From NCBI RefSeq assembly GCF_008017825.1, contig NZ_VRLS01000032.1:18915-82914 (forward strand): DNA of 64,000 nt. Direction: 5' to 3'. The translations under genes were made by a program, and so were the position numbers. The notes under the pieces are model-generated. The model ran no database searches, was not told the origin of the DNA, and was given only the letters and a program-made list of their open reading frames with translations. Positions within the stretch are counted from its first letter, which is position 1. Every line of letters starts with the position of its first letter. The DNA comes from Mesonia sp008017825 (GTDB lineage: Bacteria > Bacteroidota > Bacteroidia > Flavobacteriales > Flavobacteriaceae). Of the stretch, positions 17,051-26,852 are shown piece by piece.

Positions 17051-17058
17051 TAAATTTG
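17051..17058 (+). promoter_or_regulatory. TAnnTTTG -7 promoter element for fumC
   Basis: TAAATTTG ends 27 bases before the fumarase ATG; perfect consensus match. Confidence 0.5.
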
Positions 17059-17085
17059 TAGCTTCTTATAAAAAACTTACATTTC

Positions 17086-18483
17086 ATGGAATATAGAATT
17101 GAAAAAGATACTATGGGTGAGGTAAAAGTACCTGCCGATAAACTTTGGGGTGCCCAAACCGAACGCTCAAGAAATAACTTTAAAATAGGTCCGGCTGCAT
17201 CTATGCCGCTAGAAATAGTGTACGGTTTTGCTTATTTAAAGAAAGCTGCAGCTTATACCAATGAAGCTGCTGGTGTACTTTCTACAGAAAAAAGAGATTT
17301 TATTGCCAAAGCTTGTGATGAGATTTTAGAAGGTAAGCATGACGATCAGTTTCCATTAGTTATTTGGCAAACAGGATCTGGTACTCAAAGTAATATGAAT
17401 GTAAATGAGGTTATTGCAAATCGTGCGCATCAAATAGCAGGAAAAACTATTGGTGAAGGAGAAAAAACTCTTTTACCTAATGATGATGTTAATAAATCTC
17501 AATCATCTAATGATACTTTTCCTACGGGAATGCATATAGCTACCTATAAGAAAATTGTAGAAGTTACCATCCCGGGAGTAAAACAGTTAAGAGATACGCT
17601 TCAAAAAAAATCTGAAGATTTTAAAAATGTAGTAAAAATAGGTCGTACTCACTTTATGGATGCTACACCTTTAACTTTAGGACAAGAATTTGGAGGTTAT
17701 GTTTCTCAATTAGATCACGGTTTAAAAGCCTTAGAAGCAACACTTCCGCATTTAGCGGAATTAGCACTAGGGGGAACAGCGGTAGGAACAGGATTAAATA
17801 CTCCTAAAGGATACGCAGTAGACGTCGCTAAATTTATTGCCGACTTTACAGAACTTCCTTTTACTTCTGCAGAAAATAAATTTGAAGCTTTAGCGGCTCA
17901 CGATGCCTTAGTTGAAAGCCACGGAGCTTTAAAGCAATTAGCTGTTTCTTTAAATAAAATTGGGAATGATATTAGAATGTTAGCTTCTGGTCCTCGTAGC
18001 GGAATTGGAGAAATTATTATTCCTGCAAACGAACCTGGATCTTCAATTATGCCAGGGAAAGTAAATCCAACACAATGTGAAGCTTTAACTATGGTTTGCG
18101 CTCAAGTAATGGGTAATGACGTAGCAATTAGCGTGGGTGGTATGCAAGGTCAGTTTGAACTGAACGTATTTAAACCTGTAATGGCGGCTAATTTATTACA
18201 AAGTGCTCAGCTTATTGGGGATGCTTGTACTTCTTTTGAAGAACACTGTGCTAACGGAATTGAACCAAATCAAGAACGTATTAATGAGTTGCTACAAAAT
18301 AGCTTAATGTTGGTTACCGCTTTGAATACCAAAATTGGTTATTACAAAGCTGCTGAAATTGCAAATACTGCTCATAAAAACGGAACTACTTTAAGAGAAG
18401 AAGCTGTAAATTTAGGTTATACTACTGCAGAAGAGTTTGATGCTTGGGTAAAACCAGAAGATATGGTTGGTGAGATAAAATAA
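17086..18483 (+). CDS. fumC: Class II fumarate hydratase
   Basis: A 465-residue TCA-cycle enzyme interconverting fumarate and L-malate, full length for class II. Visible signatures: Lys-Leu-Trp-Gly-Ala-Gln-Thr-Glu-Arg-Ser near the N-terminus; Gly-Ser-Gly-Thr-Gln-Ser-Asn-Met-Asn-Val-Asn-Glu near 105; the His in Gly-Arg-Thr-His-Phe-Met-Asp-Ala-Thr-Pro near 190; and the fumarate-lyase signature Gly-Ser-Ser-Ile-Met-Pro-Gly-Lys-Val-Asn-Pro near 318. Transcribed from its own promoter. Confidence 0.97.
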   Translation: MEYRIEKDTMGEVKVPADKLWGAQTERSRNNFKIGPAASMPLEIVYGFAYLKKAAAYTNEAAGVLSTEKRDFIAKACDEILEGKHDDQFPLVIWQTGSGTQSNMNVNEVIANRAHQIAGKTIGEGEKTLLPNDDVNKSQSSNDTFPTGMHIATYKKIVEVTIPGVKQLRDTLQKKSEDFKNVVKIGRTHFMDATPLTLGQEFGGYVSQLDHGLKALEATLPHLAELALGGTAVGTGLNTPKGYAVDVAKFIADFTELPFTSAENKFEALAAHDALVESHGALKQLAVSLNKIGNDIRMLASGPRSGIGEIIIPANEPGSSIMPGKVNPTQCEALTMVCAQVMGNDVAISVGGMQGQFELNVFKPVMAANLLQSAQLIGDACTSFEEHCANGIEPNQERINELLQNSLMLVTALNTKIGYYKAAEIANTAHKNGTTLREEAVNLGYTTAEEFDAWVKPEDMVGEIK

Positions 18484-18545
18484 GTGTGATACGTTGAGGG
18501 TTTGCAGATTTCTTCTAAATTTGCTTTTAACCGACTAACTTATTT

Positions 18546-20165
18546 ATGTTTACCAAAAATAACTTTATATCTATAATATTTTTATCAATTCCGCTATTGG
18601 TTTTATGCCTTAGCGGAATTTTTTTGATTCCGCAGCAAGCAGATTTTATTAGAGAAGTATGCAATTTTACTTTACTTACCATATCTTTCTATGCACTCTG
18701 TTTTTTAATTCCTTCAGTAAAGGCAAAAACGATATTATCCTTTTTAATAGGACTTTTACTTAGCTTTCTTGTTTTAATAAAATTGAATTTTTATCATATT
18801 TATCAGGTAAAATTGAGTGCTTCTGCCCTCTTTGTAATATTTGAAACGAATGCTCAAGAAACATCGGAGTTTTTAGGGGTTTACATAAGTAAGACCTTTA
18901 TATTTTTAGCAGTTATATTTTCACTTTACCTTCTGTTTTATAGCTACTTACTTTTTAGAAAAAAAGTAGTATTTCAACTTGACTGTAAACCATTTTTTCA
19001 AATAATAATAAAAATAGGTTTACTCTTTTTAATAATTATTTCTGTCTATTTGATTCATTGGAAGTTTGATGAATTTAATATTCTTTATAAAACAAAAACT
19101 TCTTATGAAGAATACCAAACCACTAAAAAACTTATTAAAGAAACCCTTGCAAAATTTTCTTCCCCTTATTTACATGAGGTAAGAAAAGACAGCACAGCAC
19201 CCAAAATTGCTGTGGTTGTTATTGGTGAATCTACCAATAGAAACCATATGTCCTTATATGGTTATTACCGAAAGACAAATCCGCTTTTAGCGAAACAAAA
19301 AAATTTAATAGTTTCGAAAGATGTAATAACCCCACACGTACATACTATCACCGCATTAGACAAAATTTTAACCTTAAATTCTTTGGGAAATGATAGGGTT
19401 AAAAATAATGCTTCAATAGTACAGTTAGCAAATATGGCGGGCTATAAAACATTTTGGCTTTCTAATCAACGTCCTGTAGGCCTTCATGAATCTGTACCTA
19501 CACTAATTGGTTACGCAGCAAAAGAAAAGCAATTTTTAAATACAGATAATTATAATAGAAAAAGTTACGATGAAGTCTTGTTTCCTGCCTATAAAAAAGC
19601 TCTGCAAGATCCTGCTCCCTACAAAATGATATTTTTACATCTCTCGGGTACACATTTGGGTTATAAAGAACGATATCCAAATAGTTTTGAATATTTTAAG
19701 GATACAGCTCTAACTAAATATAAACATGAAAAAGCTTTTCAACTTATTAATCAATATGACAATTCTGTGAGGTATAACGATTATATCATTAATGAGTTAT
19801 TGGAGAGGTTAAAACAACAAAATACATCTTCATATCTTCTTTATTTTTCAGATCACGGAGATGATGTTTTTGATGCGCAGAATACTGCTGGACATAGCGA
19901 ATTTATCGGCACTAATGGAATGTTTGAAGTTCCTTATATTACTTGGGTTTCCCCTCAATTTGAAAATCGTTTAAAATTAAACTTAGACATTTTAAAAATT
20001 GAAAACAGAAAGTATTTGTTAGATGATTTTATACACACTTTTGCGGATTTAAGTCAGCTTCATTTTAAGGGTTTAAATAAAACTAAAAGCATTTACGACA
20101 CTACTTTTATAGAAAAGCCTAGGGTAATTAAAGGAAAAATAAATTATGATCAGCAAAAAAACTAA
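18546..20165 (+). CDS. EptA-like phosphoethanolamine transferase
   Basis: A 539-residue inner-membrane enzyme. Five membrane helices in residues 8-180, then a periplasmic sulfatase-fold domain from about 215. The nucleophile is Thr230 in Val-Ile-Gly-Glu-Ser-Thr-Asn-Arg-Asn-His-Met-Ser-Leu-Tyr-Gly-Tyr, the usual Glu-Ser-x-Arg-xx-Met-Ser-Leu-x-Gly-Tyr signature. The metal-binding Ser-Asp-His-Gly-Asp-Asp and Gly-His-Ser-Glu-Phe motifs are present. Such enzymes add phosphoethanolamine to lipid A or other glycans. It overlaps the following phosphodiesterase-like gene by 20 bases, suggesting the two act together. Confidence 0.88.
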   Translation: MFTKNNFISIIFLSIPLLVLCLSGIFLIPQQADFIREVCNFTLLTISFYALCFLIPSVKAKTILSFLIGLLLSFLVLIKLNFYHIYQVKLSASALFVIFETNAQETSEFLGVYISKTFIFLAVIFSLYLLFYSYLLFRKKVVFQLDCKPFFQIIIKIGLLFLIIISVYLIHWKFDEFNILYKTKTSYEEYQTTKKLIKETLAKFSSPYLHEVRKDSTAPKIAVVVIGESTNRNHMSLYGYYRKTNPLLAKQKNLIVSKDVITPHVHTITALDKILTLNSLGNDRVKNNASIVQLANMAGYKTFWLSNQRPVGLHESVPTLIGYAAKEKQFLNTDNYNRKSYDEVLFPAYKKALQDPAPYKMIFLHLSGTHLGYKERYPNSFEYFKDTALTKYKHEKAFQLINQYDNSVRYNDYIINELLERLKQQNTSSYLLYFSDHGDDVFDAQNTAGHSEFIGTNGMFEVPYITWVSPQFENRLKLNLDILKIENRKYLLDDFIHTFADLSQLHFKGLNKTKSIYDTTFIEKPRVIKGKINYDQQKN

Positions 20166-20904
20166 GACGGGGCCTGTTCTTATATTTTTAGTTATTTTAA
20201 TAATAGCTTTTACTTATCGTTATACTAGTAAACGAATTCAATTTTACGGATATTATGATAAAGTATGGGCACACCGAGTAAATGATCTTAAGAAGTTAAA
20301 AAGTAGTGAAGATAATTTTAAAGGAATTGAGCTCGATATAGTTTACCAAGAAGAAGGCAATTGGTTAGACGTTTACCACCCTCCGGCACCATCTAAAGGC
20401 TTATCATTTGCTAACTATGTCAAACATATAAAGAATAACAAAGTTGGTGTTTGGTTAGATTTAAAAAATTTAACTAAAGAAAACCATACAGCAATCATTA
20501 CTTTGATAGACTCTGCGATCGTTTCCACGGAATTAGACAAATCAAAAATTATTATTGAATCTTCTCACCCTGATTGTTTAGATATTTTCAGAGAAAAGGG
20601 TTATAGAATTAGCTATTACTTGCCTGCAAAAATGTATTTAAAAACAGAAAAAGAAGTTTTGAATAATATTAATGATATCAAGAAAAATATTGAGAATAAT
20701 TCACACTTAGAACTTTCTGCCTATTTTGAAGATTACCCAATCGTTGCCAAATATTTTCCCCTACGGAAAAAAAATTTTTGGGTATTGCATAGCAGTTACT
20801 CCCCAAAGATCTTAATAGATTATAAAAAAATAAGAAGAATGTTAAAAGACAGTACCGTAGAAACAGTACTTACCCCTTATAATAATTTTAATAAGAATTT
20901 ATAA
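20146..20904 (+). CDS. FAM151/GDPD-like PLC-type phosphodiesterase-fold protein, membrane-anchored
   Basis: A 252-residue protein with an uncleaved N-terminal helix (residues 11-25) and an extracytoplasmic domain. Near residue 43 it has Trp-Ala-His-Arg-Val-Asn, then Gly-Ile-Glu-Leu-Asp-Ile (near 65) and Asp-Val-Tyr-His-Pro-Pro (near 80). This His / Glu-x-Asp / His-Pro-Pro order matches the FAM151 (menorin, DUF2181) branch of the PLC-like phosphodiesterase superfamily better than classical GDPD. Its start lies inside the EptA-like gene, so a linked role in phosphoethanolamine or glycerophosphodiester head-group chemistry is plausible but unproven. Confidence 0.6.
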   Translation: MISKKTKTGPVLIFLVILIIAFTYRYTSKRIQFYGYYDKVWAHRVNDLKKLKSSEDNFKGIELDIVYQEEGNWLDVYHPPAPSKGLSFANYVKHIKNNKVGVWLDLKNLTKENHTAIITLIDSAIVSTELDKSKIIIESSHPDCLDIFREKGYRISYYLPAKMYLKTEKEVLNNINDIKKNIENNSHLELSAYFEDYPIVAKYFPLRKKNFWVLHSSYSPKILIDYKKIRRMLKDSTVETVLTPYNNFNKNL

Positions 20905-20921
20905 AGATGATTTATAATTGA

Positions 20922-22001
20922 TTAGTTTTCAAAGGTTAAGGTAAAAGTAGTTCCTATATTTAATTTACTGGAGACACTTATTTCCCCATTAAGACAATCC
21001 ATATAACTTTTAACAAGATACAGACCTATACCCTTACTATCCTTAACATTATTACAAGTGTTGTGTAATTTAAAAATATTACCCCCCACTAGTTTATCAT
21101 CAAACCCCCTACCATTATCAGAAAAAATAAGCTGTGGAATATTATTTATTAAATTAGTCTTGACCGTAATAATTAGTGGTTTATTTGGATTATTAAATTT
21201 TAAAGAATTACTAATTAAATTAAGAAATATACTTTTTAAATAAAATTCGTTAAAATTTATGTAAGGTAATTCGGTAAAGTCCACTTCAAAACTAGCATTA
21301 GTCTTCTTTGATAGCTCTTCTATTGAATTTTTGACTTTTAAAAAAATACTTTCAATATGCAGTGGTTTAACTTTGGCATTGATACTTTTATTACATTTTA
21401 TTGCATCTACATATTTGTTTAACGTTTCTTTAATTTCCAAATTGGCTTCATTAATAAATTCAATATTTTCTCTGGTATCTGGATCATTAACTTGAGAAAG
21501 GTCTAATAATTCAAAAAGGGAAATGATATTAGATACGGGTGATCTTAAATCGTGAGACACCATATACGAAAACTTTTTAAGTCTAGAATTTAAACTTGTA
21601 AGATTTCTTAAAAGATTATTACGTTCATTTTCTACAGTTTTTAAATGAGTAATATTTTTTGCAATAGCATAAACTACGTCTTCTCTATCTTCTGGAATTG
21701 AGCTCCAAGATAACCATACGATATCACCATTTTTTGTAATATATCTATTTTGAAAATTTACAAGAGGAGTATTATTCTTTAATGCTTGAATAGAAATAGT
21801 AGTAGGCAAAACATCATCATCATGTATGAAATTTTGTATTGGATTTTCTAACAATTCTTCTTTTGAGTAGCCGAGTAAATTTGACAAAGCCGGATTTATT
21901 TTTTTGAAATATCCATCAAAACCAGCAATGCATATAATATCTGGACTCAGACTGAAAAATCGTTCTAAACTATATTTATTATGAGTAATATTTCTAATCA
22001 T
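20922..22001 (-). CDS. PAS-domain sensor histidine kinase (orphan)
   Basis: A 359-residue soluble kinase. PAS domain at about 12-120 (Asp-Ile-Ile-Cys-Ile-Ala-Gly-Phe-Asp-Gly-Tyr-Phe-Lys-Lys-Ile-Asn-Pro), short coiled coil, HisKA with H150 in Met-Val-Ser-His-Asp-Leu-Arg-Ser-Pro, and an HATPase domain with an N-box Asn (Asn-Leu-Ile-Ser-Asn-Ser-Leu-Lys-Phe) and Gly-Arg-Gly-Phe-Asp / Gly-Ile-Gly-Leu-Tyr glycine boxes. No membrane segment and no response regulator next to it. Convergent with the EptA/FAM151-like pair with only 17 bases between. Confidence 0.9.
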   Translation of the reverse strand: MIRNITHNKYSLERFFSLSPDIICIAGFDGYFKKINPALSNLLGYSKEELLENPIQNFIHDDDVLPTTISIQALKNNTPLVNFQNRYITKNGDIVWLSWSSIPEDREDVVYAIAKNITHLKTVENERNNLLRNLTSLNSRLKKFSYMVSHDLRSPVSNIISLFELLDLSQVNDPDTRENIEFINEANLEIKETLNKYVDAIKCNKSINAKVKPLHIESIFLKVKNSIEELSKKTNASFEVDFTELPYINFNEFYLKSIFLNLISNSLKFNNPNKPLIITVKTNLINNIPQLIFSDNGRGFDDKLVGGNIFKLHNTCNNVKDSKGIGLYLVKSYMDCLNGEISVSSKLNIGTTFTLTFEN

Positions 22002-22211
22002 ATAAACGTCTCGTAAATCTAATTTCTATATGAAAGATATATAAAAAGTTGAAAATTACACGTCTATTACAAAAATAAATTGAATTTTTATCATAAAATT
22101 TTAAAAATTTTTACTTAATCGATAATTTTAGGTTTTTATCTAATTTTTATGTTTTCAATTCTCGTTTTAAATTACATTATTGTGTTAATTTCATTAAAGT
22201 TTTATCAAAAT

Positions 22212-22243
22212 AAAAGGCTAAGTATAATATACTTAGCCTTTTA
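22212..22243. terminator. Strong terminator downstream of ccsBA
   Basis: Inverted repeat of about 13-14 bp per arm (AAAAGGCTAAGTATA with TATACTTAGCCTTTT) flanked by T/A-rich runs, 20 bases beyond the ccsBA stop on the reverse strand. Confidence 0.85.
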
Positions 22244-22264
22244 TTTTATTAAAAATTATCTTAC

Positions 22265-25200
22265 CTATTTTTTATAGAACTGCTTATACTTTCTATGTGC
22301 TAAAAACCCTAAGATAATCCAAGCCACAAAAGCACCTATAATAAATTGGTAACTAATAATTTGGTCACCACTTGCATAAGAATGCAAACCTGTTAGATAG
22401 AAATTAACTCCAAAATAAGTCATTAATATAGAAGCAAAGGCTATAATCGCTGCCCAGTTAAAAGCAAATCTTCCGCGTAAGCCTGGCACTAATCTCATAT
22501 GAATAACAAAAGCATATACCATTATACTAATTAAAGCCCATGTTTCTTTGGGGTCCCAACCCCAATATCTTCCCCAACTTTCGTTAGCCCATTGTCCTCC
22601 TAAGAAGTTACCTATGGTTAACATAACTAAACCTACCGTTAAAGCCAGCTCAGTAATAATGGTTAATTCTTGAATATTAATACTCATTTTCTTTTTATTC
22701 TTTTCTGTAGTAAGAATCATAAGAATAAGAGAAACTAAGCCTAAAATCATTCCTAAAGTAAACGGACCATAACTAGCTACAATAACTGCTACGTGAATCA
22801 TTAACCAATACGAATCTAATACAGGTACTAAATTGGCTATAGAAGGATCCATCCAATTCCAATGAGCTATCATAAGGATCATTGAAGTAACAAAAGCGGT
22901 TGAAGCGGTAGTAAAATCGCTTTTTCTACCAAATGCTAAACCAAAAAACATCGTGGCCCAAGCTACGTAAATCATACTTTCGTATGCATCACTCCAAGGA
23001 GCGTGACCCGAGATATACCATCGAGCAATTAAACCTGCTGTATGAACGAAAAATAATATTAGAATAGCTATTTGAAAAACTTTAATGGTAGTTCGTATAG
23101 CTTTATTGTTTTTAAAAATTTGTATAATAACAAAGATGAACATTAATAAACCTGCTGTCATATATTGCCAGAACAGATTTTTAAACACATCATATTTATT
23201 ATATAATATTTCGGTATCTATTTTCTCTTGAGAAGGCATTACTTCTTCTCCGTACTTTTTTTGAAAACCTTCAATACTATTTAAAACATCATTAGCTTTA
23301 GAATAATCACCACTACTGCGAGCCATTCTTAAGGTTTGCATATAAAGTGGCAATACATTTACTGTATATAATGAATCTACTCCTTTAAATTTACCTTCAG
23401 CTTTGATAGCTTCTGGGTATGAGACCCACTTATTATTTTCTGCATTGGGAATAGGGAAAATCTTTAATACTTTACCTTCCAAGGCATTGTAAAGTAAATT
23501 TACTTTTTCATCGGCAGAAATAAAATCTTTTTGAAATTGATTCTTCACTTCTGTTCTATAAGCTTCTTCTAAAAAAGGAGATAGTTTATAATTACCTTGA
23601 TTATCAAAAAACTGTGCTAACGGAATATGCTTTTCCCCTTCTTTTGCTCCGATAACGTGATGTAAACTATCATTTTTAGCTTTTACATAGATTAACGGAA
23701 CATTATACCACAGAGAAGGATTTTCTGTCATAGAAATCAAGACCTGATCACTATTTAATCCTTCATAATGATCGCTTTTACTTAATTTCCTGATCAATTC
23801 TGAAGAATAGGTATTTGCAGGTTTCATTCTCCCTCCTGCATCTTGAATAATTATTCTACCAAATTTTGAAGCATGTTCCTTATCGATTGCCGTAGCCTGT
23901 AATGTAGAATCTACTTGTGCTTTAGGCATAATCATAGAACTACTTGAATGCTCATGATCTACATCTCCAGCTTCGTGGTTATGACCTTCGTGATTATCTT
24001 GAGCGAAACCTGAAATACTAAATAACAGCGCTGCTATAATTCCTAATGAAGCTTTTTTTGCCTTTAATTTATCTAACCTCTTTGTTAACTCACCAAAACG
24101 AGATCCTCTTTCAAATAAGATAATCATCATCCCTATGTACAATAAAAAATAACCTATATAAGTAATCCAGGTACCCCACCAATCATGGTTAACAGATAGA
24201 ACGGTTCCCTTTTCATCGGCGTCAAAAGAGGCTTGAAAAAATCGGTATCCTCTATGATCCAATACATGGTTCATATAAATTTCGTGCTTGGTCACTTCTC
24301 CTCCATCAATTAAGTCTACTTTACTTTTAAATGAAGAATAACTTGGCATAGGATTATCTTCAGTACCAGGATACTTTTCAGCAATAAAATCATTCACTTT
24401 TATTGAAAATGGAAGCTCATATTCTTTACTTCCGTAGCGAGAATATATTTCTAATCCGCCTACATTTACTTGCTTATAGTCATTTACATAACCCTTTGCA
24501 CCCAACATTTTTACTTGCTTAGTTTCACCATTGCTAGTAATATTTACTACTACCCCATCTGGTTGTCCTTGTTCTTTTTCTTCGGAAGCAATTAGATCAT
24601 ATTTTCCTTTTACTGGAGGGTCTGGAAAAACAAATTGCATTCCTGCCATATTATACAGAGAACGCATCATTAAGGGTTGCACCGTATCTGCCACCACTTC
24701 TCCCTTTTTTTGATCGGCCATACGCATATAATCTCCTTCAAATGGGGACGAAATTGTATATCCTTCTTCTGAAAGATTAATATTTATAGCTCCTTCAGTT
24801 GGTTTATTGTATGCAAATAATATATTATGAATTGAGGTAACTTCGTTCTCTTCTAAGTAATGATCGTGTCTATTTCCGCCACCGGCTTCAACTATTTTAA
24901 AATAGTTTTTACCATCTTCAGTTTCTACTAATCCTTCTTCCGCTCCAGCGATAAAATCTACCACTTCAAAAGTTACTTCTTGACCTTTAAAATCGGTGCT
25001 AAGCGTTTTATTATTATCAATTTTAGGCGCTAAATTTAAAGGCAATGCTTGGGATCTTCTTAAAGGTTCTCCATTTACCTCTCCGTCTATTAATATAGAA
25101 AGGTAAGTTTTTTCAGATAACATAATATTAGAAGTCTCTCCTTCTCTAATTGGCATAATTCCCTCATATCCAATATATCGTGTAACTCCTGCTCCCACAA

Positions 25201-25471
25201 TTATCAGTAAAAAAGACAAGTGTAAGATTAATGTATTTAGCTTTTCTCTTCTTAATAACCTATACCTTTTAATGTTACCTAAAAAATTTAAAGCAAATAA
25301 AATCATAATAGCTTCAAACCACCAAGCATTATAAATCCACGCTCTGGCGGTAGCTGTACTGTAAGAATTTTCTACAAAAGTCCCGATTGCCATAGCTACA
25401 GCAAAACTAATAAACAACATAGCCATTGTACGGGTTGAAAAAAGAATTTGGGTAATCTTCTTTTGAAACAT
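22265..25471 (-). CDS. Fused cytochrome c biogenesis protein ResB-CcsA (CcsBA, system II)
   Basis: A 1068-residue inner-membrane haem exporter/lyase for c-type cytochromes. The N-terminal ResB part has early membrane helices and a large periplasmic domain (about 130-430). A membrane helix near 435-455 is followed by a second extracytoplasmic region. The CcsA part (about 790-1068) has six or more helices and the haem-handling WWD motif, Trp-Gly-Arg-Tyr-Trp-Gly-Trp-Asp-Pro-Lys-Glu-Thr-Trp. Between the halves (about 491-511) is a His/Asp/Glu-rich stretch following a second signal-like hydrophobic segment, which could bind metal or haem. Fusion is normal in Bacteroidota. Promoter TAAATTTG at 25494. 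Confidence 0.94.
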   Translation of the reverse strand: MFQKKITQILFSTRTMAMLFISFAVAMAIGTFVENSYSTATARAWIYNAWWFEAIMILFALNFLGNIKRYRLLRREKLNTLILHLSFLLIIVGAGVTRYIGYEGIMPIREGETSNIMLSEKTYLSILIDGEVNGEPLRRSQALPLNLAPKIDNNKTLSTDFKGQEVTFEVVDFIAGAEEGLVETEDGKNYFKIVEAGGGNRHDHYLEENEVTSIHNILFAYNKPTEGAININLSEEGYTISSPFEGDYMRMADQKKGEVVADTVQPLMMRSLYNMAGMQFVFPDPPVKGKYDLIASEEKEQGQPDGVVVNITSNGETKQVKMLGAKGYVNDYKQVNVGGLEIYSRYGSKEYELPFSIKVNDFIAEKYPGTEDNPMPSYSSFKSKVDLIDGGEVTKHEIYMNHVLDHRGYRFFQASFDADEKGTVLSVNHDWWGTWITYIGYFLLYIGMMIILFERGSRFGELTKRLDKLKAKKASLGIIAALLFSISGFAQDNHEGHNHEAGDVDHEHSSSSMIMPKAQVDSTLQATAIDKEHASKFGRIIIQDAGGRMKPANTYSSELIRKLSKSDHYEGLNSDQVLISMTENPSLWYNVPLIYVKAKNDSLHHVIGAKEGEKHIPLAQFFDNQGNYKLSPFLEEAYRTEVKNQFQKDFISADEKVNLLYNALEGKVLKIFPIPNAENNKWVSYPEAIKAEGKFKGVDSLYTVNVLPLYMQTLRMARSSGDYSKANDVLNSIEGFQKKYGEEVMPSQEKIDTEILYNKYDVFKNLFWQYMTAGLLMFIFVIIQIFKNNKAIRTTIKVFQIAILILFFVHTAGLIARWYISGHAPWSDAYESMIYVAWATMFFGLAFGRKSDFTTASTAFVTSMILMIAHWNWMDPSIANLVPVLDSYWLMIHVAVIVASYGPFTLGMILGLVSLILMILTTEKNKKKMSINIQELTIITELALTVGLVMLTIGNFLGGQWANESWGRYWGWDPKETWALISIMVYAFVIHMRLVPGLRGRFAFNWAAIIAFASILMTYFGVNFYLTGLHSYASGDQIISYQFIIGAFVAWIILGFLAHRKYKQFYKK

Positions 25472-25493
25472 AAGGGCGATTTTATAAACGCTG

Positions 25494-25501
25494 CAAATTT
25501 A
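25494..25501 (-). promoter_or_regulatory. TAnnTTTG -7 promoter element for ccsBA
   Basis: Reverse-strand TAAATTTG 22 bases before the ccsBA ATG; perfect -7 consensus. Confidence 0.5.
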
Positions 25502-25591
25502 CCCATTTTTGTGGGATATACTTCTTATTTTAGCGGTAAAATATGGAGTTATAAGTTAAAATTAACCGACTCATTTTTTAAGTAATTTGAT

Positions 25592-26350
25592 ATGATTAAA
25601 GTTTCTATTATAGGTTCGGGAAATGTAGCTACGCACTTTTATAACGCTTTCGTGGAAAGTAATACTGCAAAGGTTATTCAGGTTTACAGCCGTAGTGATA
25701 AAAACCTTGCACATTTTAAGGATAAGACCAATACTTGTAATCGTTTAGAGGATTTAGAAGAAGTAGATGTTCTCATTATTGCCATTAAAGACGATGCCAT
25801 TAATAGAATAATAGAAAAATTAAAAAACCGAAAAGAGGTTATTGCACATACTTCTGGAAGTGTGCCCATATCTCATTTGGCTTCTAAAAATGGGGTTTTT
25901 TATCCTTTGCAAACTTTTTCTAAAGATACCGCAGTAGATTTTGAGACTATTCCATTATGTTTAGAAGCTTCCGATAAGGAAAGTTTTACTGTACTGGAGA
26001 AACTTGCTTCAGCAATTTCTGATAAAGTGTTTCCAATTTCAAGTGAGCAACGAAAATCGCTACATCTATCTGCAGTATTTGTGTGTAATTTCACCAATCA
26101 CTTATATCAAATAGGAGAAGAATTATGTAAACAAAACGAAGTACCATTCGAAATTTTACACGCTTTAATTACCGAAACTTCCAGAAAAGCTACAGAAAAC
26201 TCTCCGAAAGATGTGCAAACAGGACCTGCCATTAGAAACGATGAACAAACTCTGGCTTCACATTTAAATCAGTTAACCAACGAAAAATATTCAGAAATTT
26301 ATAAATTGCTCACCCAATCGATACAAACCACTTATGGAAAGAAATTATAA
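25592..26350 (+). CDS. Rossmann-like / DUF2520 protein (ProC-like fold)
   Basis: A 252-residue soluble protein with an N-terminal NAD(P)-binding Rossmann motif (Ile-Ile-Gly-Ser-Gly-Asn-Val-Ala-Thr-His) and a C-terminal helical domain (DUF2520) from about 125. The fold resembles pyrroline-5-carboxylate reductase and 6-phosphogluconate dehydrogenase, but the substrate is unknown. It overlaps the KdsC-like gene by 17 bases and heads a co-directional run through Maf; this conserved grouping may be an operon. Confidence 0.85.
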   Translation: MIKVSIIGSGNVATHFYNAFVESNTAKVIQVYSRSDKNLAHFKDKTNTCNRLEDLEEVDVLIIAIKDDAINRIIEKLKNRKEVIAHTSGSVPISHLASKNGVFYPLQTFSKDTAVDFETIPLCLEASDKESFTVLEKLASAISDKVFPISSEQRKSLHLSAVFVCNFTNHLYQIGEELCKQNEVPFEILHALITETSRKATENSPKDVQTGPAIRNDEQTLASHLNQLTNEKYSEIYKLLTQSIQTTYGKKL

Positions 26351-26843
26351 AGAAATTCTCAATGACATTACCACTTTTGTTTTTGATGTAGACGGCGTAC
26401 TTACCGACGGTACGGTACACGTTTCTGTAGAAGGAGAATTATTACGTAGCATGAATATTAAAGATGGTTACGCGCTAAAAAAAGCCGTATCTAGTGGTTA
26501 TAAGGTTTGTATCATTTCTGGCGGTAAAAATGAAGCGGTGAGAAAACGTTTAAGCGGATTAGGAATTACAGAGATTCACTTAGGTGTAGAAGATAAAGTA
26601 ACTTGTTTAAATCAGTTTTTTGAAACTCACCATATTGATGCTAAAAATGTAGCTTATATGGGAGATGACATTCCAGACCTCTACCCTATGAGAATTATTG
26701 GATTGCCTACGTGTCCACAAGATGCTGCACCAGAAGTTAAAGCTATCTCTAAATACATTTCTCATAAAGATGGCGGTAAAGGTTCCGCTCGTGACCTTAT
26801 CGAACAAGTATTAAAAGTTCAAGGTAAATGGCTTAACGACTAA
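26334..26843 (+). CDS. KdsC-like HAD phosphatase
   Basis: A 169-residue HAD-superfamily C0-type phosphatase. Motif I is Phe-Asp-Val-Asp-Gly-Val-Leu-Thr-Asp-Gly, motif II the Ser in Ile-Ile-Ser-Gly-Gly-Lys, motif III a Lys near residue 84 and motif IV Tyr-Met-Gly-Asp-Asp-Ile-Pro-Asp. These fit 3-deoxy-D-manno-octulosonate 8-phosphate phosphatase (Kdo pathway for LPS). Other Kdo genes are not adjacent, so activity on Kdo8P is inferred from family only. Overlaps the DUF2520 gene. Confidence 0.85.
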   Translation: MERNYKEILNDITTFVFDVDGVLTDGTVHVSVEGELLRSMNIKDGYALKKAVSSGYKVCIISGGKNEAVRKRLSGLGITEIHLGVEDKVTCLNQFFETHHIDAKNVAYMGDDIPDLYPMRIIGLPTCPQDAAPEVKAISKYISHKDGGKGSARDLIEQVLKVQGKWLND

Positions 26844-26852
26844 TTTATATCT

